Of a DNA stretch of 53,300 bases, positions 13,745-25,934 are shown piece after piece. The notes beneath the pieces are model-generated. The model was not told the origin of the DNA. It did not search any database and saw nothing but the letters and a program-made list of their open reading frames with translations. The translations under genes and the position numbers were made by a program. How positions within the stretch are numbered: the stretch's first letter is position 1; each line of letters starts with the position of its first letter. Origin of the DNA: Bigelowiella natans CCMP2755 (lineage: Eukaryota; Cercozoa; Chlorarachniophyceae); NCBI GenBank assembly GCA_000320545.1, contig ADNK01002557.1:1-53300 (forward strand). Direction: 5' to 3'.

Positions 13745-14464
13745 TTCATTGAGAGAGAGAGAGACAGAGAGAGAGAGAGAGAATCTCTGACAACTAATAA
13801 TAATTCAAAGTAACGACTTCATTTCAGATATATTTCACCACTTCATTAACAAAATTCTTTTTGCTGATTTTATTACTACTTAAACAACATTTATCAGAAA
13901 AGACAAGGAGCTCTCCTGATGTCGGCATATGAATCTCTTAAAGTAACTATTTTGTGTGTGCATGTGCATATGCATTTATGTGGGTGAGTGGTCTGTCCAT
14001 TTTCTATGAAGAAAGGTCGACAGACCAACATATTAGAACTGGTAAATCCTCTAACCGACTGAAATTGCCAATCCTGTACAACATGTGATAACTGGATTGT
14101 AGGAGCAGAAATTGCTGGATAAGCAACGATATGATGCCCTTATCTATTCATTTTCCCATGTAAGTTACTAAAAATCTTTGTGGCAAGTCTCTTCTTCTTT
14201 TTCTTCTTCTTTTTCTTCTTCTTCTTCTTCTGTCATAGATGCAGTTATGGTTAATGCCATATTGCTAATAATTCTCAGATCAAAGGATGGCGCATGGCAC
14301 ATCATCTTTATCGTGAAATGACGGCTGTTTCTCTCCGAAGAGTGTGTAATTAGGAAGAGGATGGGGAGGGAGGAAGAAGAAGAAAAAGAAGAAGAAGGAT
14401 TATTAACATACATAACATAAAATAACATTAATATGATAGTAAGTAATATTGATAAATGTGGATA

Positions 14465-14498
<34 letters not shown>

Positions 14499-14857
14499 GA
14501 TGTCATTTAATTATACACATAGGATGCTACTAGCCTACGGCATCTACTATATGGACTAGGGAAGTCTCACCGGTGGCAGAAGGTATTAAATAATTTTTGA
14601 TTTGAAATATGATTGATTAGCACAGCACATAACTTTTTGATTGTTGGTTATGTATGACACACATATATACATATAATATATGTATGTATGTATGTACGTA
14701 TACATATATCCATTATCGTTAGGCGTTATTCGAGTTCGATTTGGCTAGGCAGAGCGGTGTAGCATATGATAACCATATCATCCGCACTATGCTGGATGGA
14801 TGCTCACAGGATTGTGCTTATGATGCTACCATACGACTTCTCAAGTAAGAAAATGTG

Positions 14858-14890
<33 letters not shown>

Positions 14891-15220
14891 TAGTAGTAGT
14901 ATATTTTGCGTAATCTTTTTTCAACAATTAACTAAATATTTTATAAAAGTAGTAGTAAGTGGTAGTTGTAGTAGTAGCGCAATAGATGATACAAAAGAAT
15001 ACGATGGAGAGAGCTTCAGTTTGGATTCTATTCGAATAACAAAAAAATAAAAATAACAAGCTTGGCTACGTTATATGCAGCTACCATTCATTACATCCAC
15101 TAATCGTCTTGGGCCATGCTTCTGAACAGATTATATAAGACACACGGCAACACAGAGAAGGATAAACGTAGGCGACGGATAAGGGAACTCAAGCGAGAAC
15201 AGGAGGTTCCGAAATTATAA
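10620..15220 (+). CDS. Unrecognised protein with C-terminal helical-repeat (possibly PPR-like) region
   Basis: Fourteen phase-consistent exons: 10620-11118, 11446-11516, 11628-11656, 11850-11973, 12300-12345, 12711-12801, 12983-13038, 13355-13403, 13446-13637, 13903-13942, 14103-14159, 14523-14582, 14723-14844 and 15130-15220, giving 508 residues. The N-terminus is Pro/Gln/His-rich and disordered. A basic patch (DGRRRPKLYNNARGRR) and an acidic segment ending WIPDPD follow. The middle holds a compact stretch with GEVIRIQGPDGKPM. The last 110 residues form amphipathic helices about 35 residues apart (RYDALIYSFSH, LRHLLYGLGKSHRWQKAL, IIRTMLDGCS), suggestive of PPR-type repeats, before a basic tail (DKRRRRIRELKREQ). 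If truly PPR-like, an organellar RNA role would be expected, but this is weak. The exon 11628-11656 and the start codon are the least certain parts. Confidence 0.6.
11140..11330. repeat. (CA)n, (GA)n and (TG)n microsatellites in one intron
   Basis: CA runs at about 11140-11191, a GA run at about 11244-11287 and a TG run at about 11309-11330 fill the intron just downstream of the donor at 11119. Confidence 0.9.
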
Positions 15221-15330
15221 TAATACCAATAATTAATAAAATTGATTGGTTCTTCCTTTCCCCTTTAACTCGTAGCATGCTCTTCATTGAGTATGATAGT
15301 TAATTTAGGTTATTCGGAAATCAATGAAAA

Positions 15331-16051
15331 ATGAATAATGATAATGATAATGCTGAAGATGGCGACATTTTGTAATTTCTCGTGGATATAAAATTATTGT
15401 GTTTGAGTATATGTGAGATTATTCCATGTTGCTGCATAGTTTAGATAAATTTTAAGAGAGATATTTTGCCACGCGACATATACTAGAACATATAGTTGTA
15501 TATGCATATGTACATTTATCACAGTATTTTTAAGTATGTAAGTGTCTTTTGGTTAGGAAGAGAGAACAAGCAGCGACTTTAGGAAGGATGTAATATCGAA
15601 GTAGAATTTAGAGGGAATATGACAGAGACTGTATTGAACGTAACTCAAATCTATCGTTACTACTACTACTGCTATTAATACTGCTACTATTAAATTTTTA
15701 TTTAGAGGAATGACAAATCATTTTTCCTTTTGATCATCATCCAAGATTTGAACAAGAATTCTTCAATCAACCATCCAAAAATGAAGAAGACATGACTTTC
15801 CTTACCGTTACTAGTTGCGCCACTAATTCCGAAAACCCATTCTCTTTGAAAATATTAGCATTTATTTTATTATCGTAAGAGAAAAAAATAATACTTAGTT
15901 TGTTGCTTATAAATATCAATTTAAGATAATGTTAGAATATTTAAAAAGAAGCACCTTAATATGTCCTTATCATCATATTATATTCAGAGTTGGCTTGTGG
16001 AGGACGGTGTGCACCAGCATCCAACAACTCATTATGTTCTGTTCTGAATGA
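15331..16051 (+). CDS. Small C-terminally anchored membrane protein, unrecognised
   Basis: Four exons (15331-15371, 15557-15589, 15746-15874, 15988-16051), all joined in phase 2, give 88 residues. The start is an ATG followed by an Asn/Asp-rich leader (MNNDNDNAEDGD). A charged segment (KREQAATLGRIFEQEFF) and a hydrophobic stretch near the C-terminus (LKILAFILLSVGLW) follow, with a short Cys-containing tail. This suggests a tail-anchored or single-pass protein. The gene starts only 110 bp after the preceding stop codon on the same strand, so it could alternatively be part of a longer transcript. I recognise no family. Splice sites are good (GTAATT, GTAATA, GTAAGA donors) and no frame is forced, but each exon is short, so confidence is moderate. 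Confidence 0.5.
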
Positions 16052-16118
16052 AGGAAAAGATACCTTCCGATCGTCTTTCATGAATTAGCCTATACAGTTT
16101 TTTATGTGTATGAATGTA

Positions 16119-16160
<42 letters not shown>

Positions 16161-16344
16161 CGATTTTTCTCATAATACTACCTTTTAGTTGTATTTGGGC
16201 GAAAGTTTATCGACAGTGAAAGAACGCTGTTCTCAAAGAAGTAAAGTTCAATATATGAAATAAATATATGGTTGGGAGGATAAGCTGCTTTGAATTATAA
16301 AAAGAAATGTCAAAGTTTCTTTTGAAATAAAGTCTATCTTTTCA

Positions 16345-17510
16345 ATGATCAGACCAATAACGGAAATGAAAACTGCATCAATGGCTCAGAAATTAGAGGT
16401 AAAATTTTTAATGGTTAGGATGGATGTCAAAAACTTTGATATCATCGACAGCGTACAATTATCTCACAATTATCATCCTCATCATCATTATCAATATCAT
16501 CAGATCATGAATGCTGATCCAAACTATAAGATTGAGGATGAAGGATTGTCATCGGTTTCCTCGCAATTTTTTTCCTGCGAAGATGATGTTGATTATCATC
16601 ATAATCTGGAGGCTCCGGACGATCACCTCGACAAGGATATGAAAGTGGTGGGAATGATGAGTACAATGTGTGTTTGTATGCGTTTGTGTGTGTGTGTGTT
16701 TACATGTATATTCACAAAATTATGTTCCTTCTTATCAAAACACATATGCAATTATTTATTTAGTTCACTTCTTTCATTTTTTATCTATATATTGAGATGT
16801 GAATTTTCTAAGATCTAGCTGTATCACCTATTAATTGCATCCTATATCAATGAACATCATTTATTATTCTGGTGATGATGACTATGTTTCAACTGGTCAC
16901 TGTTTATCCTTTAATACTGTTGCTTTAGGAGAAAAGAAATATGCTATTTAATGATCCCGAGTATTCCTGTCGGTTTTTCCAAAAAAAGATCCGTGAATAC
17001 ACAAAAAAAAAGTAATATTATGGAATCTATCCCTGATCATTTTTTTTTCCGAATAAACTAGAACTAACGATTATTATGATGTTATTGTTGATTATGCTGC
17101 TTCTCAATTAGCGCCATAGTATGATTATATATAATTAATATCCTCTTCGAAATCTAATGAAAAAGGCGTGGAGAAAAAACTTCGCAGACTAAATCACAGC
17201 AACTGAGCCGCAATCAGGTGCCGCCTGCAGAACCAAAATCAGCATCTGCGAATGAAAATGATAGTGACGAATACTACTGTTCCGACGATTCAACATGGTC
17301 AAATCAGAAACTAATATGGACCAGCACTCACGAAGGTCGGTCTATTAACTTTGTCTGAAGCGCTGTTTTCAATTTCTCTCTATTTTACACGTACATTTCC
17401 TAAAAAGCATAAGGGGTCCCTTTCATTGATATAGTATTTTGTGATATTCAGTATCTGATGATAACGAGAAGCCTTTGTTCGGTTATAAATATGTGACACC
17501 TTGGCGATAA
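16345..17510 (+). CDS. Unrecognised acidic protein
   Basis: Four exons (16345-16644, 16929-17011, 17166-17335, 17452-17510) join cleanly into 203 residues. The first exon has a His-rich patch near residues 42-52 and a Ser/Asp-rich acidic part. The second contains FNDPEYSCRFFQKKIREYTK. The third is Ser/Asn-rich with an acidic DSDEYYCSDDS motif. The protein ends KPLFGYKYVTPWR. No signal peptide or membrane segment is visible after the start. It lies head-to-tail with the small membrane protein upstream (293 bp gap). The start is the first ATG of the open frame; an upstream exon cannot be excluded. No known family was recognised. Confidence 0.55.
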
Positions 17511-18090
17511 ATAACCTCACCTCACAGTCGTGGGAAGACTTCCACCATCATCGTTCTCACAGGGATCGTCTGTACGTAAATCCAAATTTCTCGTTTGTAC
17601 TTTTGTCAAGATAACATAGTGTTGCGCCTGTGACAATTTTTATTTCAAGTTGGCCTGCTGACATGTGCCGTTGATTTTTCGCAAGATGGTCCAAAGACGT
17701 TCATATTTTCGACAACGTACGTCATTCACAGACGTGCGAGAGCATTATGCAATGGAAAATGAAGACAAGTGCATCATCGTCCTGCATGACAATGAATCGC
17801 CGAGCAAATCGTGTTCATGTGCATGGATGCGTGCAGCATTCGATGCGATGCGTCACTGCGCGCAGCAGATGGTGCCATGACAGACGTGCAATGTGCATGT
17901 TGTTGGTCGTCCATCATTGCTGAAGGGTTGGGGAGCACCGTGTGTCCGATGCCGCGCAATGGGAAGGCGTTATTTTCATGTTGCCTGAAGCAGTTAGCGT
18001 CCCCGAAGAAGGAGGGAGTGGTCCGGATGGGTGAGAGTAGGAACTGCCGTTGGTTGAAACATTGTTGAGCGACTAGATGCATCTAGTCCA
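17511..18090. other. Intergenic region
   Basis: The stretch is rich in TGCG, GCAT and CG dinucleotides and almost free of microsatellites, like the other gaps. Overlapping open frames on both strands at about 17665-18082 lack motifs and are not called. A short perfect palindrome (TAGATGCATCTA) lies just upstream of the ATG at 18091. Confidence 0.55.
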
Positions 18091-20027
18091 ATGTTCTCCC
18101 GACAACAAAGGAGCTATTATTTATCAAACGAAGGCCATTTTCCCCGAAAGACATCCATATTGTGTCCAACTCATATTACAAAGTACCGGTACAAAAACAG
18201 GGAAATCCATCTAGATATTGTGCCTCGTGGCTGCAGACGACGTCGATCGAGGTCCCTCCCCCTAGTCAGCAGCGACCGATTAATAATTCCTGAGTCCATG
18301 ATGGATGGAAGTACCAGGAAGAAGAGGCGTGAAATATACGACCCCCTTATCTATTCAAATTTATGGTAATAATTACGTATCATTGCAGAAATGATAATAA
18401 TAAGAAGAAGGCCAAGGCTACGCACCGCCGCATTCCCAACGCAGGAATCTTGTATGCAAATAAACAAAACGCATGAAGTTTACCATAGATCCCCACAGTG
18501 CATCTTTTATGTAAATAAAAATGGCAAAACGGACCTTGCGCAGTGATATGTTAAAGATGAATGGATTACACAGACGAAACTATGAAGCGAATATTTTATG
18601 AAGAGTTTACAAACTAAGACTAGTACATTGTGATGTATGCAGGTTTCTGCTTCCAGCCTTTGCATACCTCTGTAAAGGTGTGCCTGTTGATGAATAGTAA
18701 AAGCAAACAGAGTATTTCGTTTCCTTGCAAGCGCCATTATTATCATTGTCAGTATGCTATCGTTGTACGCATGTTAAGAATGAAGCTATTGATATATTCT
18801 TAATCATACCAAAAAAAAGTGCACAATCACCAACTTGACTTACTCACATCACACACGTGTGCACGCATAAACTATATTCAAAGGATATGGTTATCAGAGC
18901 AGTCTTCTTACTGTAAGCGCGTTTTGTTCCTATAGATATCACATCTTTTTCGAGGTAAAAATACATCGAGAGTATGTGCATGCTACGGTTAAGTTGATGT
19001 GAATGTATTCGGTACGATTTTCATCACTCAGAGAAGTGTGCAGAAGTAACGACATCCGACTGACTAGGATTTTATTTTGTTTACATCTTTGTACTTCTTC
19101 CTTCTTAAACAAAGTAGATGATACTATACGTTATTCGTATTGTTTAGGATCAGGGAATGTGGGCAAAGCTCGACAAAATTGCGGCAGTTTTAGTATTACA
19201 TCCTCCACTCTTATAACAATTTCCTAGAACATAACAGAAAAAGTTCCATAAATTCATCATCATCATCACCACCACCACCATAGTTACTCTCTGATCTAAA
19301 ACCAAGGCCTTCTTTGCAACTATGGTGGCCTCCTTCGAGCTCACGATGTATCATATTATCTTTCTTTTGTTTTAATGATAATGAATGGTAGTGTTATGTT
19401 GCATCTTTAGTACGACATTCTCGTTGCTTACGACTATGCAGTTTACAAATACACCAACCGCACACAAGCGCATAAGAGATAGTAGTATGCTTTGGCAAAT
19501 TATTAGTATTATATTAAACAATGTCGTCGTTGTGTGCCTTTAACGTCATATTAGGATCTTAATTCTTTTATTCTGGCTGCTATTACCATAACAATTATCT
19601 TCATTAGCATTGCGCAGATAGTCCTGTGGTTAGAAGTCACATGGACCCTTTATATATTCCATATTACTCCCGAAATACATAGGTTGTTAGAATGACAAAT
19701 ATTTTGCACTTAGTTGACATTACAATAATTTTTATTTGCGTTTGTACTAATGATTTTATTCGGCAAGTTCCTTTTTCTTGAAGCTGCACAAAATTTGTTT
19801 GCTGTTAACGTTATACCCAGCATTGTCGATCAATTATATCTTCCATATGAAGCATTCTTATTGTTTTAATTCCCCGCGAAATGTTTAGGAGTGGATACGA
19901 TAGCTGTCATCTTCTCTGGCACGTGGGAGTGGTTATAGGTCAAGGAATCGTCAGTTTTTCCCTTCCTTCCAAAGGCCCGTCCATAATTCTCAGAAATACG
20001 TTGGCAAGAATTTTAGTCGTCAAATGA
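18091..20027 (+). CDS. Multi-pass membrane protein, CREST-superfamily-like (TMEM8/DUF3522-like) candidate
   Basis: Ten short exons join in phase: 18091-18365, 18643-18671, 18753-18772, 18884-18912, 18936-18954, 19148-19192, 19307-19347, 19411-about 19531, 19555-19682 and 19889-20027, giving 281 residues. A basic soluble N-terminus of about 90 residues is followed by about seven hydrophobic segments, such as FLLPAFAYL, AFFATMVASFELT, WQIISIILNNVVV and DLNSFILAAITITIIF. Three motifs resemble the metal-binding residues of the CREST superfamily (alkaline ceramidase, PAQR, Per1, TMEM8): YH in LLYHIFFE, an Asp in WAKLDKIAA, and a paired-His HLLWH in SGYDSCHLLWHVG. These families are putative hydrolases or receptors of internal membranes. 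The canonical Ser before the first His is not evident, and the exons are tiny, so both model and family are provisional. The donor at 19531 has near-equivalent alternatives at 19522-19528. Confidence 0.5.
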
Positions 20028-21485
20028 TGCTGGTATTGATGTGCGAAGCAACTCCAAAAAGTATATTTGTATGCAGCAGCATCAATCTTAAGTCGATATC
20101 CTATGATTTTACATATATAACGATAGCTGTGCAATTTCTACTGCCGCCCAGTAGCACCATGGCAAGCATCAAGCATGTTCTGTATCACCGAAGTACAATG
20201 TAATAAATCGTGCGTGTGCACTTCGATTCTCACGGGTAATATGCAATACTTCAGTGCTCTTAATATAAAGCACCTTCACGGTGTGAATGATCATTTGTGC
20301 ACGCAAAAGCAAATAGTAATGTGCCGTGGAAAGCTAGCGGTGCAGCTTGTTATGATAATTGTATACACAGAGTAGCTAGGCACAATGACAACAATAAAAG
20401 CGAAAAGACGGACACAATGCGCAGTTGTATGTACACATACTTGTCTAAATCGATGTGTTCAAATTACCCATGCACCCCATGCACACACTATAGCGTGTTA
20501 TATCTTATACTGAATATCGTATAGGGACACATGCACGTCTAGAGGCTCCTTTACATGAGTAGTTATTCTAGTATTCATTGCAGTTGTGCTCTATAAATGC
20601 TTTGTTTGTTGTCAGTTTCATGATTTTGCGCTTGTGACACAGCAGCGCCATGGCAGCTTATACACGTGCGCTTTCATCTGTGTAGCAACATGCCATGCCT
20701 TGTGGAATCGCTTATTAAGCTGCGTATTGTGCTACACACAAATTCTAGCGCATGAATGGTGATTCACAGTCTATAACAGTGTACATTTGGAAACTCTTTG
20801 CACATATTTAAATTGTGTCCACAAACTTCAAGCGCTGCATTTGTCAATGATGATTTGTCATTTTCAAATATTTAGTTCGTCTAGAAATCATAGCTGATTG
20901 TAAGCTTTGAGGAGGAGCATCGTGGCATTGCTTACATACATTTAATCTCTCCGCAGCGTCACAGCGTCATGATATATATCATGCTCGTTGATTTATAGTG
21001 TTCTTAAGACAGTGCTACTTGATGATTCCACACCCACCCATCAGTGAAGATGATGTATTCAGCATTTATTTGCTTAAGGTTGCGCTCAAAGTGGTACATC
21101 AATCAACACATGTACGTACTACAACGACGATCTACAACTTCAATGAATAGTAAGAGAGTTATTCGTTTGGAACATGGAGAACCTTGAGTAGGCTTATTAT
21201 AATAGCATGATTCTGGTGATTTCTTATTAAGATGAATGCTTGCTGGGGCCTCATACTACTAATACTACTACTTCTACTACAATTCATGTTGCCTAAGCTC
21301 AAGAAACCATACAGTGTCGCCCAGTATTTCTCTTTATTATTCGAGAAGAAGTAGTATTCCCTGCTTCTTCAAGCCTAACCTCGGTCATGACCCCCGTACT
21401 TCTTTTTTCAGCAACTTCATTCCTTAAATATTATGATGCATTTGCACGAAAAATGAAAGAAACCACACCTTTTATAAGGAGGATC
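20028..21485. other. Intergenic region between convergent genes
   Basis: From 20100 to 21000 the sequence is the microsatellite-poor, GCA/TGTG-rich type. Open frames at 20175-20524 are short and without motifs. Trinucleotide runs reappear near 21260. I see no RNA gene. Confidence 0.55.
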
Positions 21486-23631
21486 TCAATGGCAATTGAG
21501 CAGCATCAAAGAATTGCTAGAATCAAATATTACTCACCTTTTCTGTGCAAAATACCCTTTTTGTTCCAATCCGTATTTTTCTTCGTATTCTGCTTTATCT
21601 ATCACACAAACATGTCAAATAAAGCCAGATACTCAGTGCATACAAACTTATTATCGTCACATCGTCATCATCATCATCACCATAATTAGTATTACCTAAT
21701 GGTGTACAATTGGCTATGACTTCAATGTATCCATCATCGTAGTGTACGAAGACAGTTCCTTTAACAAATGTTGTACATGATGTCATCTACAGCACATGGC
21801 AGTGTTGATAATTAAAAGCTTGCTTGCAAAGATAAAACCTCGAGGAGGAGTCCTTGGAAATCCATCATCAGATATTGCCAACACTGCAAGTAATTGAGAG
21901 TAGATTAAGGATGACATCTTGCTCAAGAATTTATCATCGATTACCTTGACGCTGCCTCGATATTTTGGAAAGTTGTCTGAAAAGATGCGGGTTGTTATCC
22001 CTTTTCTTGGAAAGGACCTATTATGAGCAGCAGCAGCAGAAAGCAGCAGCAGCAGTTAGTAGGGTTGTTAATGGTTGTTGTTAACGATGAGAAGAAGAAG
22101 TAGTAGTAGGCTATAATAAGTAGTAATTCGAAGCAGTGGTGGTAGCAGTTGTAGTGGAAGTAGTAGTACTAGTAGTAACGATGTAGCTGTTGTTTGCTCA
22201 TTATTATCCTAAGTTGAACGTTAGAGGTAGTAGTTGTAGTAGTAGTAGTAGTAGTTGTAGTAGTAGTAGTAGTACAGTTTGACATGAGTGTGTCATCATA
22301 GTGTTGTTGTAAGTGAATAATTCCAAAAACTGCAAGTTGGAAACGACACAGATCTGTAAAAAGTGTATTATTTCATGACAATAGTGTATTGAACCTTTAT
22401 TTGTTGCTCAATTGCTGACTTTTGGACATCCATGCTTGCCTGTATAAAGCGAAGATTATGCTAAACTTAATATTCATCCTACTTAGTGACATTCACCTTT
22501 ATACGCCGACATGTTTCGATATCATGTGTGTACTGCTGCTGTACCTAGGTATCCATCATAAAGTTTGAAGAATAAAGAACAACTTATTATTCCGATCATC
22601 GCAGCAGCTTTAACCAACAATATCATCATAATATACATATATAAAACCTCCTCCGGTAGTACCGTCGAAGAAGATATTCCATCCTGTGCTTTTGTGTTGC
22701 AAGTAGTAGTAGTAGACAAGTCGGACATTCCTTTTATTTCGTCATTAAGCTGGCTCTAAAATACCGAACCAAAAATTTACATTTAGGTCTTCCACCTTCC
22801 CCATTATCGGCCCAATGAATAAGTAATATCCCATAATGATAGTACTACCAATGTGCGACGAATCTCTTTTATGTTGAGAAGGACTTTCTCCTTTCTCTCT
22901 CTGATTAAGCAGCAGCATAAGGTAGTAGTATCAGTATTATTATTATTATTATTAGTAGTAGTAGGTATCAAAGAGTAGTCCCCCTCCAATAATTTTGTAC
23001 GACGACAGGACATATGACCCTAATTCTTGTATTCGCTTTACGTATCCGTCTTCAGAACTCCTACAGCCATGATGACGTTCTCCACTTAGAAAGTAGTTCT
23101 CAGATAGATAGTAGTGCATTGCAGCACCAAACATGAACAATGAACCCCAAAATGTTGTTACCGAAAGTTTATTAGACAATCCAGCGAGGCAAGAGTGCAC
23201 CGCATACTATCCCTGGTAGATGCGCGAAAAAACAAGGCCTGCCCCTCCCGCGATAAATTTACAGGGCCATCATCTGCACAGTTTCCCAGAATTTAATTTG
23301 GATGATTCAGAAATGTAGAACACAACATTCAAGAAGTGACCTAGTGTTCTTTTTCCAGTGGTGCGTTGTTGTTTTCCAGCAGCAGCAGGTACCATCGAAT
23401 TGGGCTCAACACTATCCCTGCTACTACTAGTGGTACTTCTACCCGATTGGCCTTTCACGTCCTTTTACAAGCAAGGTCGTTCCGATCAGATAGAACAATG
23501 AAATTCAGAAACGAATTACAAATTGTTCTTCGAACAACATAATATTCTTACAACAAACAAGATGACCATTTTTCGCTCACCACTGGCTCAGCACTCTCCA
23601 AATCGGGTGACCGGTGACGTGTCGTCTCCAT
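21486..23631 (-). CDS. Unrecognised membrane protein, head-to-head with ASF1
   Basis: Twelve minus-strand exons join without a phase conflict: 23581-23631, 23280-23461, 23162-23212, 23042-23060, 22849-22900, 22545-22730, 22276-22353, 21945-21976, 21839-21883, 21696-21786, 21538-21589 and 21486-21516, giving 289 residues. The N-terminal third is Ser/Thr-rich, then HFLNVVFYISESSKLNSGK. A long hydrophobic segment (VLYMYIMMILLVK to IIGIISCSLFF-like) lies near the middle, with a weaker one (LCRFQLAVFGIIHL) after it. The C-terminal part contains FVHYDDGYIEVIANCTPL and EYEEKYGLEQKGYF. The same frame stays open upstream to an ATG at 24015, which would add 128 residues. That start leaves 160 bp to the ASF1 ATG. 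An alternative 3' end reads through the donor at 23041 to a stop at 22952. No family recognised. Confidence 0.45.
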
Positions 23632-24175
23632 TTTTGTGTACTCTCTACTATCGCTTTCTCTCTTTCTCTCTCCGTGTTTACCGTAAATACGAGCCGATAA
23701 ATTAAAACAAAAACAAAAGTCTTCTGGGTTTCGAGATGATGCGACAACTCGAATTATAGTCTTTTTCTTGTCAACGCGGGAAAGAGTTTCTAAGTAATGT
23801 TTTCCCCAGACGACTTGCAATATGTGGGTCCTTTCTATGTAAAATCCCTTTATTTCTTTAGCTGTACTTTCAAATCCCGATGTTTCCATTTCATTTTGGA
23901 GGGAAGGAAGGGTCACATTTAGTTTCACATCATTTAGTTTCCAGGTGAGAGATTTCAACACTAAACGACGCAAGATATTCGTCTTCTCCTTGTATTTTTG
24001 GCATATAGTCAACAAAATATCACATATTTCAGAGTTTTATATAGTTCACTTCGCTACTACAAAAACTTACTATTCTCCACAACCCAATCGAGCCAACCCG
24101 CACAGCCACTCTACCAATTTCCTTATCCGAGGAGAAGAGAACTTACCTGGATAGAATTACAGCGCCTCTCTAAAA

Positions 24176-24992
24176 ATGGCTCTTGTGAATGTAACGAACG
24201 TGGAAGTGCTAGAGAATCCGTAAGATACTCTAAATACTTATTGCTTAAAGAAGAGTGATGGCAAGTAAATTCATGTTCTCGAAGGAATTCACGCATTCAC
24301 CTTTTATTCAGGGCTAAATTTACGGATGACTTCAAACTACAAATCACATTTGATTGTGTTGCCCCGGGAATCAAAGATGAATTGGAGTGGAAATTGGTAT
24401 ACGTGGGCTCTGCCCAATCAGAAGAGCATGATCAGACTTTGGATGCTGTCTTAGTGGGTCCTGTTGCCATTGGAAGGAGTACGTTCGTTTTTAAGGTTAG
24501 TCTTTAGTGTTCAAGAATTCCATAAATTGCACAAATGTAATGGGTATGGTATATCAGGCCCCTGCTCCAGATGCAAAGAAAATTCCAGAAAAGGATCTCA
24601 TGGGAGTTACAATCATACTGCTCACTTGCCACTACAAGGAAAAGGAATTCATTAGAGTCGGTTACTATGTCAATAATTACTGTGAAGATGAAGAGTTCAA
24701 TAAAAAATTCAAGGATGAGGATGGAAAGCTCACGAAGAACCCCCCATTATCAAAGATTAAGCGAAACATTGCTGGCAGCAAGCCAAGGGTAGCGCATGTG
24801 AAATTACTGGTACAGAAAAAACAAAAGCTTAACAGTTGGGTTTTCATTCAGGTGACACGCTTTGACATTCCATGGGATAACGAGCAACAGAAGATAGCAA
24901 TGGACGAGCATAGTGGACTCGGGGACGGAAGCAATTTTCAAATGGTTCAAGACGAAAATTCCCGTGAAAGCAACATAATGATGCAGGAATGA
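24176..24992 (+). CDS. ASF1: Histone H3-H4 chaperone ASF1
   Basis: Four exons (24176-24219, 24312-24495, 24558-24788, 24852-24992) encode 199 residues, the usual ASF1 size. The conserved core runs almost end to end: N-terminal LVNVTNVEVLENP, then the immunoglobulin-like beta strands with LEWKLVYVGSA, DQTLDAVLVGPV, VFKAPAPD, VGYYVNNYC, NPP, RNI, KPR and VTRFDIPWD. A short acidic/polar tail of about 35 residues follows. ASF1 binds the H3-H4 dimer in the nucleus and hands it to CAF-1 or HIRA during nucleosome assembly. The third intron (24789-24851) is 63 nt, in frame and free of stop codons, so retention would insert 21 residues between KPR and VTRF. The gene shares its upstream region with a minus-strand gene. 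Identification is certain. Confidence 0.98.
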
Positions 24993-25880
24993 TGAAAATT
25001 GGACTTCATGCGAGTGAATGAACGTTATGATGAAACCGATGTAACCTATAATAATGACCGTATCAAATTAATGTTATATATCGTTGTGCTTAGTTAGTTT
25101 TAGTTCGCGTATGCTATATTAATTTCATCGCAATGGCAGTAACAATATGAGAATGTAAACCCAAGCCAACTAGTCAGCTAACATTTGATTGCAGATAGAT
25201 GTGCACTACATATAGCGATCTTTGTTATAGTTGTGCGAATCATCGCGCGCGCGCAATGACACTACAAGCGTGAGACCTAGAGACGTATGTACTAGCTCCT
25301 CAAGGCATATATAGGCTCAATTATTACTATAGTAGGCTGGAACAAACAATGTTGTGCATCCTAGCATCCACGTGAGCTCTAGTAGAGCTAGTTCTTTGCT
25401 TATATGTTCCAGAGGTATTGCATGCTAGATTGGCAGCTCATACACTCCTGCGCCGCGCACAAACAAAAAGTGTAGAAGTGCGATTGCGTCTGCGTACGAC
25501 GATCAGTGCGTGCGCGCGTATCGTAGCGCACGTACTATGCTTGTCTAGTCTAGTAGTGCAGATAAAAACAACTACGTAGCAGCCGAGAGTCATCACATTG
25601 CTCCAAGCAGGTGCATTGCATGCGCAGCAGCATGCTTAATTGCGGGCATATATACAATAAGAGTCAGGTGGACAAAGGGAAACGCACGATTTAGCCATAA
25701 ATCGGCTGACACTACACTGCCGCTAGTCATTGCCATACGGCACACAAAATCGCAGCACACAATACATGCTTTTATAGTGGATTTCGCGTTACCAAAATTT
25801 GTGTTCAAAATGACACAGGAATGAATTCTATTTCCACTGAGTAGCCAATTTTGCATATTAAATAATAGACACAGCAATAT

Positions 25881-25917
<37 letters not shown>

Positions 25918-25934
25918 TATTGCATATCTATCAT
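24993..25934. other. Intergenic region between convergent genes
   Basis: Sequence at 25140-25640 is rich in CG, CTAG and TGCA words (including a GCGCGCGCG run near 25245) with few simple repeats. The open frame at 25593-25934 on the minus strand has no motif and partly translates a TA run. No RNA gene seen. Confidence 0.55.
25882..25914. repeat. (TA)n microsatellite
   Basis: A run of about 33 bp lies just 3' of the CCP-like gene. Confidence 0.9.
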
